The position numbers and the translations under genes are program-made. From an uncultured Pelagibacteraceae bacterium (lineage in GTDB: Bacteria; Pseudomonadota; Alphaproteobacteria; Pelagibacterales; Pelagibacteraceae), in contig CABXWY010000003.1 of NCBI GenBank assembly GCA_902515985.1, positions 85,735 to 149,734 of the forward strand: DNA of 64,000 nt, written 5' to 3'. Below, piece after piece: positions 56,370 to 64,000 of this stretch. A model generated the notes under the pieces. That model was not told the origin of the DNA. It saw only the letters and a list, made by a program, of their open reading frames with translations, and searched no databases. The first letter of the stretch is position 1. Every line of letters begins with the position of its first letter.

Positions 56370-57443
56370 ATGAAAAAAAATGCCATAATCCTTGGAATAG
56401 AGACGAGTTGTGATGAAACTGCAGCTGCAATATTAGAAGAAAATAACAAAGGCAAACCAAATCTACTGTCAAATATTGTTTCAAGTCAAGAAGAAGTTCA
56501 CAAAAAGTTTGGCGGGGTTGTGCCAGAGTTGGCAGCAAGATCACATATAAATAAAATTGATATAATTGTTAATAAGGCAATTAAAGAAAGTGGTAAAAAA
56601 TTAGAGGATATAGACGCTATAGCGGTAACAGCTGGTCCTGGTCTGATTGTTTGTTTATCAGTAGGTTTAAATTTTGCAAAAGCTTTAGCAATGTCTCTAA
56701 AAAAACCATTTATAGCTGTTAACCATCTAGAAGGTCATGCATTGAGTCCAAAAATAATAACTGATTTAAAATATCCATATTTACTATTATTAATCTCTGG
56801 AGGTCATACTCAATATCTTTTAGTAAAAAATTTGGGAAAATATATAAGACTTGGAACAACGATAGACGATGCATTGGGTGAAGCTTTCGATAAGACTGCA
56901 AAGTTATTAGGTATAAAATTTCCAGGTGGTCCTTTTATTGAGAAATATGCAATCAAAGGGAACCCAAATAGATTTATTTTACCAAAACCAATAATTAATA
57001 GGGGGGGGTGTAATTTGTCTTTCGCAGGTTTAAAAACTGCAGTTCTAAAAATTTCAAAAACACTTAGAAACAAAAAAGATAAGTATGACCTTGCTGCGTC
57101 TTTTCAAAAAACAATAGATGAAATTTTATATAATAAGACCAAAATTGCTTTTAATGAATTTAAAAAAATTTCCTCGAAAAAAAATAGCCCATTTGTTATA
57201 GCTGGAGGAGTTGCTGCAAATAAAAATATTAGAGATCTTTTAGAAAGATTAAGTTTAAAAGAAAATTTTAAACCGATTTTTCCACCTCAAAACTTGTGTG
57301 GCGATAACGCAGCGATGATAGCAATGGTAGGGTTAGAAAGATTTAAATTAAAAAAATTTAGTAAATTACATCATCCAGCTAAACCGAGATGGCCACTTGA
57401 CGAAAAAGCTGTTTTTTTAAAAGGTGCAGGTGTGAAATTATAA
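56370..57443 (+). CDS. tsaD: tRNA threonylcarbamoyladenosine transferase TsaD
   Basis: 357 residues of the Kae1/Gcp family. ILGIETSCDETAAA, metal-binding histidines in NHLEGHALSP, LLISGGHTQYLLV, GGPFIEKYA and VIAGGVAANKNIR. It completes t6A37 synthesis on ANN-decoding tRNAs. A seven-G run at about 57001-57007 encodes part of RGGCNL; the frame is intact. Confidence 0.96.
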   Translation: MKKNAIILGIETSCDETAAAILEENNKGKPNLLSNIVSSQEEVHKKFGGVVPELAARSHINKIDIIVNKAIKESGKKLEDIDAIAVTAGPGLIVCLSVGLNFAKALAMSLKKPFIAVNHLEGHALSPKIITDLKYPYLLLLISGGHTQYLLVKNLGKYIRLGTTIDDALGEAFDKTAKLLGIKFPGGPFIEKYAIKGNPNRFILPKPIINRGGCNLSFAGLKTAVLKISKTLRNKKDKYDLAASFQKTIDEILYNKTKIAFNEFKKISSKKNSPFVIAGGVAANKNIRDLLERLSLKENFKPIFPPQNLCGDNAAMIAMVGLERFKLKKFSKLHHPAKPRWPLDEKAVFLKGAGVKL

Positions 57444-57559
57444 TTAATTTTACAAGCAAATATTTTTCTTTAATTAGTTTTACAATTTTTACTAAATTTG
57501 TATTCATCTTAATAAATAATATACTTTTTTAAATTATTATATATATTTTAAAAAATCTT

Positions 57560-57979
57560 ATGAACTATTGGTTATTAAAATCTGAACCTGATGTATGGTC
57601 TTTAAATCAACAAAAAAAAGCTGGAAAAAAAGGTGTTATATGGGACGGTGTTCGAAATTATCAGGCAGCAAACAATTTAAAAAAAATGAAAAAAGGTGAT
57701 TTATGTTTTTTTTACCACTCAAATATTGGTAAAGAAATAGTAGGAATTGTTGAAGTATATAAAGAATCATTTATTGATCCAACAGACAAAAAGAAATATT
57801 TTGTTGCAGTGAATGTGAGATACAAAAAAACTTTAAAAAATCCTATATCATTAGAGTTGATTAAAAAACATGCTCAGTTAAAAGAACTTTCGCTAGTAAA
57901 ACAAAGCAGATTATCTGTAATGCCAATAGATACTAAAAGCTGGAAAATTATAAATAAGATGAGTAATATAAATATATAA
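57560..57979 (+). CDS. EVE domain-containing protein
   Basis: 139 residues. MNYWLLKSEPDVWSLNQQ, VIWDGVRNYQAANNLKKMKKGDLCFFYHSN and LVKQSRLSVMPIDTKSW follow the EVE fold (PUA-like, thymocyte nuclear protein 1 group) that binds modified nucleobases. Its biological substrate in bacteria is unresolved. It is separated from tsaD by 116 AT-rich bases with no visible signal and from acs by 12 bases. Confidence 0.93.
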   Translation: MNYWLLKSEPDVWSLNQQKKAGKKGVIWDGVRNYQAANNLKKMKKGDLCFFYHSNIGKEIVGIVEVYKESFIDPTDKKKYFVAVNVRYKKTLKNPISLELIKKHAQLKELSLVKQSRLSVMPIDTKSWKIINKMSNINI

Positions 57980-57991
57980 ATAGCATTTATT

Positions 57992-60037
57992 ATGAAAAAA
58001 AAAGCTAAGAAAAAAAAGAAAAGAGCTAAAAAGGTAAATAGAAGAAGAAAAAAAGTTACTGGTAAGAATAAAAATTCCAACCAACTAAAAGATCAATTAA
58101 AAGATAGCACTCTAATTAAAACTAAATCTGACTGGCAAAAGAAAGCCCTTGTAAATAAAAAACAATACGAAAAAAAATATAATGATTCTATTAAACATAA
58201 TGATGAGTTTTGGAAAAAAGAAGGAAAGAGAATTAATTGGATTAAACCATACACAAAAATTAAAGATGTAAAATATAGCAAAACAGATGTAAGCATAAGA
58301 TGGTACTACGATGGCACTCTTAATGCATCTGCTAACTGTATAGACAGACATTTAAAAAAAAATAAAGATAAGACTGCAATAATTTGGGTAGGTGATGATC
58401 CTAAAGTACAAAAAAAAATTACTTACAAACAACTCCATCATGAAGTTTCTAAAACTGCAAATGCTTTAAAAGATTTAGGAATTAAAAAAGGTGATAGAGT
58501 TACTATTTACCTTACAATGATACCTGAATTAGCTTATACTATGTTGGCTTGTGCACGAATTGGGGCTATACACTCAATTATTTTTGGTGGTTTTTCTCCT
58601 GACAGTATTGCTGGAAGAATAAATGATTGTAAATCTGATTATGTCATTACGGCAGACGAAGGTCTAAGAGGTGGAAAAACTATACACTTGAAATCTATTA
58701 CTGATGAAGCATTAATACATTGTCCAAAAGTTAAGAAATGTATTGTTATAAAAAGGACTGGCAATAGAATAAATTGGGATAATAGTAGAGATGTTTGGTA
58801 TCATGATATCACTAAAAAAGCTTCGTCTGTTTGTGAACCTGAAGAAATGAACGCTGAGGATCCATTATTTATTTTGTATACTTCAGGATCAACTGGAAAA
58901 CCGAAAGGGGTCCTTCATACTACCGGTGGGTATATGGTTTATGCATCAATGACTCATCAATATATTTTTAATTATAAGCCTAAAGACATTTATTGGTGTA
59001 CAGCTGATATAGGTTGGATAACAGGTCATAGCTATATAATTTATGGACCACTTGCCAATGGAGCAACTACAATTATGTTTGAAGGTATTCCAACTTATCC
59101 TGACATGTCTCGATGGTGGCAGATAGTTGATAAATATAAAGTTAATATATTTTATACTGCGCCAACAGCTATTAGAGCATTAATGAGAGAAGGTGATGGC
59201 CCGGTAAAAAGAACATCAAGAAAATCACTAAAATTACTTGGTTCTGTTGGTGAACCAATAAATCCTGAAGCATGGCAATGGTATTATAAAACAGTTGGAG
59301 AATCTAAATGCCCAATAGTTGATACTTGGTGGCAAACAGAAACTGGCGGAATACTTATAAGCCCACAAACCGGAGCGATGGATTTGAAACCAGGCTCAGC
59401 AACAAAACCATTTTATGGTATTAAACCTGTGATAGTAGATCAAGAAGGTAAAGCAATGAAAGGTGAAGCACAGGGAAGACTGTGTATATCACAATCTTGG
59501 CCTGGACAAATGAGGACCGTCTATGGAGATCATAAAAGATTTATTGATACATACTTTTCACAATTTGATGGAAAATATTTCACAGGCGATGGATGTAAAA
59601 GAGATAAAGATGGGTATTATTGGATTACAGGTAGAGTGGATGATGTAATTATAGTCTCTGGTCATAACTTAGGAACGGCAGAAATAGAAAGTGCTTTTGT
59701 TGCCCATCCAAAAGTTGCAGAAGCTGCGGTTGTTGGTTATCCACACGATATAAAAGGTAATGGTTTATATTGTTATGTTACTTTAAATGTAGGCGAGAAA
59801 CCCTCAGGTGAGCTTGAAAGAGATTTGAAACTTTGGGTTAGAAAACAAATTGGTCCATTGGCTACACCAGATCTTATACATTTTTCACCAGGACTACCCA
59901 AAACAAGATCTGGAAAAATAATGAGAAGAATTTTAAGAAAAATTGCAGCCAATGAACATGATCAACTTGGTGATACAACTACTTTAGCAGATCCGAGTGT
60001 TGTTAAAAGTTTAGTTGACGAAAGAAAAAACGTCTAA
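57992..60037 (+). CDS. acs: Acetyl-CoA synthetase with polybasic N-terminal extension
   Basis: 681 residues versus about 650 usually. AMP-binding motif [70 protein letters not shown] and the acetylatable lysine in [14 protein letters not shown] are intact. The first 28 residues are almost all lysine and arginine ([20 protein letters not shown]). No alternative ATG lies before the conserved region, though an internal TTG is possible. It makes acetyl-CoA from acetate and fits the nearby ActP-like symporter. Its stop overlaps the convergent unknown gene by four bases. Confidence 0.94.
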   Translation: MKKKAKKKKKRAKKVNRRRKKVTGKNKNSNQLKDQLKDSTLIKTKSDWQKKALVNKKQYEKKYNDSIKHNDEFWKKEGKRINWIKPYTKIKDVKYSKTDVSIRWYYDGTLNASANCIDRHLKKNKDKTAIIWVGDDPKVQKKITYKQLHHEVSKTANALKDLGIKKGDRVTIYLTMIPELAYTMLACARIGAIHSIIFGGFSPDSIAGRINDCKSDYVITADEGLRGGKTIHLKSITDEALIHCPKVKKCIVIKRTGNRINWDNSRDVWYHDITKKASSVCEPEEMNAEDPLFILYTSGSTGKPKGVLHTTGGYMVYASMTHQYIFNYKPKDIYWCTADIGWITGHSYIIYGPLANGATTIMFEGIPTYPDMSRWWQIVDKYKVNIFYTAPTAIRALMREGDGPVKRTSRKSLKLLGSVGEPINPEAWQWYYKTVGESKCPIVDTWWQTETGGILISPQTGAMDLKPGSATKPFYGIKPVIVDQEGKAMKGEAQGRLCISQSWPGQMRTVYGDHKRFIDTYFSQFDGKYFTGDGCKRDKDGYYWITGRVDDVIIVSGHNLGTAEIESAFVAHPKVAEAAVVGYPHDIKGNGLYCYVTLNVGEKPSGELERDLKLWVRKQIGPLATPDLIHFSPGLPKTRSGKIMRRILRKIAANEHDQLGDTTTLADPSVVKSLVDERKNV

Positions 60038-60660
60038 ATATTAATTAGTTTTTTAAATTCGTCTTTTATATTATCCCATTTTAATATCATAGAATTTAAA
60101 ACTATTTTTCGATCTAAAGTTTTTAATTCATCCGATATAGGCGCCCATTTATAAAGTGCTAAAGCACTTGAATTAAAAGGAAGTGAGCTACAATATTTGT
60201 TCCAATCTATGTTGCTTAGTCTCTCATCAAAAGTTTTATTAGCCTCATCAAAAACTTCTTTAGGCATTCCATTTTTTTTTTCATTTTGCAAAATAGAATA
60301 AAAAATTTCCTTTGCTTTTCCGGTATCTTGAAAATTTAAAAATGTTTTTAAGTAAGAAAAGCTATAGAATGTTAAATCTTGAAGAGCTACAGAATAAATA
60401 TTCCATTTTGCTTTATTAATAGACTTTAAAAGAACCTCATTATCAAAATGTAGAACGTATTTGGTTCCCATTCTTGTTTTAAGATAACTATATAAAGTTA
60501 CCTGTGATACCCAAGCTGATTTTTTTTGAATAAAATCCTCAAGATCATCAAAATTCTTAATTTTTTTTTTTGGAACTATTGCCTTAAATAATGCCAATAA
60601 ATAAACTTTAAAATCCTGTAACGTTATATCTTTTAGATTGAATTTGTATTTTAAAGCCAT
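60034..60660 (-). CDS. Conserved alphaproteobacterial protein of unknown function
   Basis: 208 residues, soluble, no signal peptide. The segments [46 protein letters not shown] and [25 protein letters not shown] resemble a conserved protein I have seen in many alphaproteobacteria without a firm function. It is read opposite to acs and divergent from the symporter genes. I considered COQ9 and did not find convincing support. No catalytic motif is evident. Confidence 0.65.
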   Translation of the reverse strand: MALKYKFNLKDITLQDFKVYLLALFKAIVPKKKIKNFDDLEDFIQKKSAWVSQVTLYSYLKTRMGTKYVLHFDNEVLLKSINKAKWNIYSVALQDLTFYSFSYLKTFLNFQDTGKAKEIFYSILQNEKKNGMPKEVFDEANKTFDERLSNIDWNKYCSSLPFNSSALALYKWAPISDELKTLDRKIVLNSMILKWDNIKDEFKKLINI

Positions 60661-60778
60661 TTATATACTTTAAGTTGTAATATATTATAAATATTACCAT
60701 ATTTCGACAATTTTAGGGGTTCCAATCTTTATCATTATGAGTAATCTTTCCACTTTTAACCTATAGGGAGGGAAAAAA

Positions 60779-61042
60779 ATGTCAAAACAACAACAACATT
60801 GGGAAAAAACTAGAGGATTGCTTTTTATAACATTAGCAATTTGGTTTGTATTCTCAATTGGCATCTTTTTCTTCGGTGCTGAAATGGAGTCATCTTCAAT
60901 TAGACCTTTTGGATATCCATTATCATATTACATGACATGTCAAGGTTCTTTAGGAATCTTTGTAATATTGATATTTTGGTTTGCTGGAAGACAAGAGAAG
61001 ATTGATGAAGAGTTCGGCTTTACTGAAAGAGAGGATAGCTAA
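60779..61042 (+). CDS. Sodium:solute symporter small subunit (DUF4212)
   Basis: 87 residues with two membrane helices (TLAIWFVFSIGIFFFGAE and GSLGIFVILIFWFAG). HWEKTRGLLFITLAIW and SIRPFGYPLSYYMTCQGS are the DUF4212 pattern of small subunits encoded before VC_2705-type symporters. A strong Shine-Dalgarno, AGGGAGG (60765-60771), precedes the ATG. Its stop overlaps the symporter start by one base. Confidence 0.92.
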   Translation: MSKQQQHWEKTRGLLFITLAIWFVFSIGIFFFGAEMESSSIRPFGYPLSYYMTCQGSLGIFVILIFWFAGRQEKIDEEFGFTEREDS

Positions 61043-62862
61043 TGATTAAAGGTAAATTTATAGACAATCTGCCTAAAGTTTATGGAATATACACTGGAGG
61101 TTTCCTTGTATTTATAATCTTAATGGCAATAGCTGAGCAAGCTGGGATGTCTGCGAAATTGATTGGTATCTGTTTCGTTGCTTTCACAGTTGCGATATAT
61201 GCTATAATTGGTTACCTATCACGAACAGTTCAAGTAGATGCTTATTACGTAGCTGGAAGACAAGTTCCAACTGTATTTAATGGAATGGCAACAGCAGCCG
61301 ACTGGATGTCTGGTGCTTCATTCGTTGCAATGGCAGGTGGTATATACTTTAAAGGCTATGGCTATATGGCGCTTCTAGTTGGATGGACAGGTGGATATGT
61401 ATTAGTGGCATCACTACTTGCACCATACTTAAGAAAGTTTGGTTGCTACACGGTTCCAGATTTTATCGGAACAAGATACGGGGGAAATGTTGCTAGATTA
61501 TCTGCGGTATTAGTTTTAACAGTCGCTTCATTTACATATGTAACTGCACAAATTAATGCAACAGGAACAATTGCTTCTGTAGCATTAGATATTCCATTTG
61601 GAATAGCTGTGTATGTTGGTTTAGCAAGTATATTACTTTGTTCTATGCTTGGTGGAATGAGAGCAGTTACTTGGACACAGGTTGCGCAATACATAGTATT
61701 AATTATTGCATACTTACTTCCTGTTTTCTGGATCAGTAACAAAATGGGTGCGGGTGTATTCCCTCATCTAATGTTAGCAGATGAAGTTGCTAGAATTGCA
61801 GAATTAGAATCGCAATTCGGTTTAGGAACAGTTAAAAACTCTGCAGCTGATTTGGCTACAGTTCCAAAAGGCTTAGCTGGTATAACTAAAGCTCACTCAG
61901 AAGTGAACACAACGCCTTGGAAATTTATTTCATTAGCAGTATGTATGATGGCTGGTACAGCCTCATTGCCTCATGTTATGATGAGATATTTTACTACTCC
62001 AAGTGTGAAAGCAGCTAGAAGATCAGTAGGTTGGTCATTATTCTTTATCTTCTTACTTTATTCTTCTGCACCAATGTTAGCTACATTATCTAAACTATCA
62101 TTAATGGATCCAAACTTAGCGACTGGAATTATTGGTAAATCAATTGCTGATGTTCAGGCATTAGACTGGTACCAAAACTGGAACCAAGCAAATCTAATGT
62201 TTGTTAGCGACTTTAACGGAAATGGAACTCTAGAATTAAATGAGTTTTTCATGGGTGGTAAAGCCGTAGTATTAGCAACACCAGAAATAGCTGGATTACC
62301 ATATGTAATATCAGGACTAGTTGCTGCTGGAGGTATGGCTGCTGCCATGTCTACTGCTGATGGATTAGTTTTAGCAATTGCAAATGCTTTATCTCATGAC
62401 TTGTACTACAAGATTATCGATCCTAAAGCAGAAACTGCGAAGAGATTGATTGTTGCAAGGGTATTACTTGTAATAATTGGTTTTGCAGGAGCAACAATTG
62501 CAGCTCTTGAAATTCAAGGTATCTTAGGTTCGGTTATCTGGGCTTTTGACTTTGCGATGTCAGGATTGTTCTTCCCACTTGTACTTGGTGTATGGTGGAA
62601 GAGAGCTAATGCACAGGGTGCGGTTGCAGGAATGCTTCTAGGTCTAGCTTCAGGAACAGCATATCTAGTTTGGGTACGAACTGGAGGAGCAGGATTCTGG
62701 GGTGTTACTCAATTGACATTCGGTATTGTTGGATCATTAGTTAGCTTAGTGTCTATGATTGTGGTTAGTTTAATTACTAAAGCACCAGATGCAGCTACGC
62801 AAAAAATGGTTGATGAAGTACGAGTACCTAGTGGTAAAACTGTACTTGGTAAACAACACTAA
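61042..62862 (+). CDS. Sodium:solute symporter, ActP/VC_2705-like (probable acetate or short-acid uptake)
   Basis: 606 residues and about 13 helices of the SSS family. TAADWMSGASFVAMAGGIYFKGYGYMALLVGW, GCYTVPDFIGTRYG, ASLPHVMMRYFTT and STADGLVLAIANALSHDLYYKI match the VC_2705/ActP group. A hydrophilic loop at residues about 375-410 contains DFNGNGTLELNEF, a full EF-hand-like calcium loop (D390 to E401). With the DUF4212 subunit and acs next door, acetate is a good substrate guess. GC is higher than in neighbours, as is usual for highly expressed membrane proteins here. A terminator follows. Confidence 0.93.
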   Translation: MIKGKFIDNLPKVYGIYTGGFLVFIILMAIAEQAGMSAKLIGICFVAFTVAIYAIIGYLSRTVQVDAYYVAGRQVPTVFNGMATAADWMSGASFVAMAGGIYFKGYGYMALLVGWTGGYVLVASLLAPYLRKFGCYTVPDFIGTRYGGNVARLSAVLVLTVASFTYVTAQINATGTIASVALDIPFGIAVYVGLASILLCSMLGGMRAVTWTQVAQYIVLIIAYLLPVFWISNKMGAGVFPHLMLADEVARIAELESQFGLGTVKNSAADLATVPKGLAGITKAHSEVNTTPWKFISLAVCMMAGTASLPHVMMRYFTTPSVKAARRSVGWSLFFIFLLYSSAPMLATLSKLSLMDPNLATGIIGKSIADVQALDWYQNWNQANLMFVSDFNGNGTLELNEFFMGGKAVVLATPEIAGLPYVISGLVAAGGMAAAMSTADGLVLAIANALSHDLYYKIIDPKAETAKRLIVARVLLVIIGFAGATIAALEIQGILGSVIWAFDFAMSGLFFPLVLGVWWKRANAQGAVAGMLLGLASGTAYLVWVRTGGAGFWGVTQLTFGIVGSLVSLVSMIVVSLITKAPDAATQKMVDEVRVPSGKTVLGKQH

Positions 62863-62874
62863 ATAATTTAAATT

Positions 62875-62902
62875 TAAGGGGCGATTTATTCGCCCCTTTT
62901 AA
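62875..62902 (+). terminator. Rho-independent terminator after the symporter gene
   Basis: GGGGCGA (62878-62884) and TCGCCCC (62890-62896) form a 7-bp stem with a five-base loop, followed by TTTTAATTCTT, 16 bases after the symporter stop. The clear GC-rich hairpin in AT-rich surroundings and the U-run support termination of the DUF4212-symporter unit. Confidence 0.9.
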
Positions 62903-62915
62903 TTCTTAAGAAAAG

Positions 62916-63266
62916 ATGTCAGCAAACTTTCATCCTTTAGTTTATTTAATTGATTACATAATGGGTATGATTATGTGGACTCTTATAGGTAGAGTGGCAA
63001 TGAATATTTTTCAAAAAGAAGACTCTAATTTCTTTTTTATGAGAATTTTTGTCAAATTTACTGATCCATTAATCAATTGTTTCCGAATTATAACTCCATC
63101 TTTTATAATTAAACCACTGGTTCCGCTTTATGTTGCATGGTTTTTCTATATGTTTAGATTTTACTTAATGCCTTATCTACTGGGCTATTCTGTCATGGGT
63201 ATGCTATCATTTCCATTGGAAAGTGAGATAGCAATACAAATTTATCAAATTTTTGGTAAAAACTAA
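62916..63266 (+). CDS. YggT-like integral membrane protein
   Basis: 116 residues with two to three hydrophobic segments. LIDYIMGMIMWTLIGRVAMNIF and FTDPLINCFRIITPSFI recall the YggT layout (helix, then TDPL motif, then helix), though it is diverged from the yggT gene elsewhere in the window. Function unknown. It lies after the terminator and before rpe, so it has its own or a weakly read-through promoter. Confidence 0.7.
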   Translation: MSANFHPLVYLIDYIMGMIMWTLIGRVAMNIFQKEDSNFFFMRIFVKFTDPLINCFRIITPSFIIKPLVPLYVAWFFYMFRFYLMPYLLGYSVMGMLSFPLESEIAIQIYQIFGKN

Positions 63267-63309
63267 TTCAAATTAAAAAATTTTATTGATACTAGTAATA
63301 TATCTATCA

Positions 63310-63966
63310 ATGAAAAAAATATTAATTTCACCTTCTATTCTGGCTGGAGATTTCAGTCAACTTGGTAAAGATATACAAAAGTTAGAAAACGCTGGGGCAG
63401 ATATGATACATGTTGATGTAATGGATGGGCATTTTGTTCCCAATATAACGATCGGTCCTCCAGTAATTAAATCTCTACGCAAATATACAAATCTTCCATT
63501 TGACGTACATTTGATGATATCTCCAGTACACAAATATATAGAAGATTTTTCAAAAGCAGGTTCTGATATTATTACAATTCACCCTGAAGCTACTGAAAGT
63601 ATAAAAGATTCAATTGATCTCATTAAAAGTTTAGGGAAAAAAGTTGGATTATCACTTAATCCAGATACCTCTATTAATGTTATAGAGAAATACTTGGATC
63701 AGATAAATTTAGTACTAGTAATGACAGTGTATCCTGGCTTTGGTGGTCAGAAATTTATATCTGAAATATTAAATAAAATAAAAAATTTAAAAAAAATGAA
63801 AAACGATATGAATCTCAAGTTTGATATAGAAGTTGATGGCGGAGTAAATTTTGAAAATAATAAACTTGTTATTGAAGCTGGAGCTAACATCTTAGTTTCG
63901 GGAACGACTATTTTTAAAGATAATAATGGAGATATTAAAAAAAATATAGATTTGTTAAGATCCTAA
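63310..63966 (+). CDS. rpe: Ribulose-phosphate 3-epimerase
   Basis: The ORF track starts at 63286, but homologues begin at MKKILISPSILAGDFSQLG, so I use the ATG at 63310-63312 (218 residues). MIHVDVMDGHFVPNITIGP and DVHLMI carry metal ligands; VMTVYPGFGGQKF and DIEVDGGVN complete the TIM-barrel site. It interconverts ribulose 5-phosphate and xylulose 5-phosphate in the pentose phosphate pathway. Confidence 0.95.
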   Translation: MKKILISPSILAGDFSQLGKDIQKLENAGADMIHVDVMDGHFVPNITIGPPVIKSLRKYTNLPFDVHLMISPVHKYIEDFSKAGSDIITIHPEATESIKDSIDLIKSLGKKVGLSLNPDTSINVIEKYLDQINLVLVMTVYPGFGGQKFISEILNKIKNLKKMKNDMNLKFDIEVDGGVNFENNKLVIEAGANILVSGTTIFKDNNGDIKKNIDLLRS

Positions 63967-63972
63967 TAAAAA

Positions 63973-64000
63973 ATGATATTAAAAAACTCATTAAGCTATA
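63973..64000 (+). CDS. Start of a further plus-strand gene, cut by the window edge
   Basis: Nine codons from an ATG six bases after the rpe stop read MILKNSLSY and stay open to the edge. The close spacing is typical of this genome. Too short to identify. Confidence 0.35.

Noticed and set aside
57444-57559. Possible small RNA between tsaD and the EVE gene
   Set aside because: Uniformly AT-rich with no stem or higher-GC part.
60034-60660. COQ9-like ubiquinone protein
   Set aside because: No convincing COQ9 block; left as unknown conserved protein.

Overview
The window looks like a piece of a streamlined marine alphaproteobacterial genome of the SAR11 (Candidatus Pelagibacter) group. The support is strong AT bias, lysine/isoleucine/asparagine-rich proteins, genes separated by a few bases or overlapping, no insertion sequences, a DMSP demethylation cluster (dmdA, dmdB-like, dmdC-like) beside the TCA-cycle genes, and a structured RNA in front of ffh of the kind described from Pelagibacter comparative genomics. 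No gene-free stretch exceeds 300 bases; the longest, about 180 bases between ccmC and hspQ, holds a palindromic, probably RNA-level structure. I saw no tRNA, rRNA, CRISPR array, phage or transposon.

Region 1 (1-28.7 kb, all minus strand). Starting from the ffh leader RNA and reading leftwards: ffh, rpsP, trmD, rplS, leuC, leuD, leuB, then dmdC-like, dmdB-like, an alpha/beta hydrolase and dmdA (DMSP demethylation), asd, sdhCDAB, mmsA, mdh, sucC, sucD, sucA, sucB, lpd, and finally a phytanoyl-CoA dioxygenase-like oxygenase, a class I methyltransferase and an EgtD-like histidine methyltransferase cut off by the window edge. No gap in this run exceeds about 60 bases. The products cover protein export and translation, leucine synthesis, sulfur and C1 gain from DMSP, and most of the lower TCA cycle. 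The oxygenase/methyltransferase pair differs in composition from its surroundings and may be acquired.

Region 2 (28.7-42.5 kb). dapF and ftsY are divergent from ffh, so SRP and its receptor flank the leader RNA. A minus-strand block follows: an alpha/beta hydrolase, a 58-residue membrane protein missed by the ORF track, an amidase, and a DctP/DctQ/DctM TRAP transporter with a strong hairpin terminator between the binding-protein gene and the membrane genes. Upstream of that lie a D-2-hydroxyacid dehydrogenase, an FAD D-lactate/glycolate-type dehydrogenase, an aminotransferase and two tandem FMN alpha-hydroxyacid dehydrogenases: an apparent 2-hydroxyacid / 2-oxoacid / amino acid interconversion set beside an organic-acid-type importer. 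A PagL-like outer-membrane lipid A deacylase candidate ends the region.

Region 3 (42.5-56.3 kb). Cytochrome c maturation genes ccmC, D, E, F, G, H; hspQ; then on the plus strand yciB and a DUF2794 protein; a Bax inhibitor-1-like membrane protein; an aldo/keto reductase, an IalB-like secreted protein and argG (overlapping); and a minus-strand block hemC, hemD, mscS-like, yggT, folD and a 2-oxoglutarate oxygenase.

Region 4 (56.3-64 kb). tsaD, an EVE-domain protein, acetyl-CoA synthetase with a polybasic N-terminal extension, a conserved protein of unknown function on the opposite strand, a DUF4212 plus sodium:solute symporter pair (acetate or similar acid uptake) with a terminator, a YggT-like membrane protein, rpe, and the first codons of another gene.

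Most notable: (i) both predicted heme b axial histidines of succinate dehydrogenase (SdhC and SdhD) are replaced while quinone-site residues remain; (ii) an alpha/beta hydrolase lies inside the DMSP demethylation cluster where no DmdD is seen; (iii) the ffh leader RNA can form mutually exclusive helices; (iv) the oxygenase-methyltransferase-EgtD-like cassette suggests an undescribed methylated small-molecule pathway; (v) an EF-hand-like loop occurs in the symporter; (vi) ribosomal proteins S16 and L19 both carry long charged tails, the S16 one built from exact 42-base tandem repeats.
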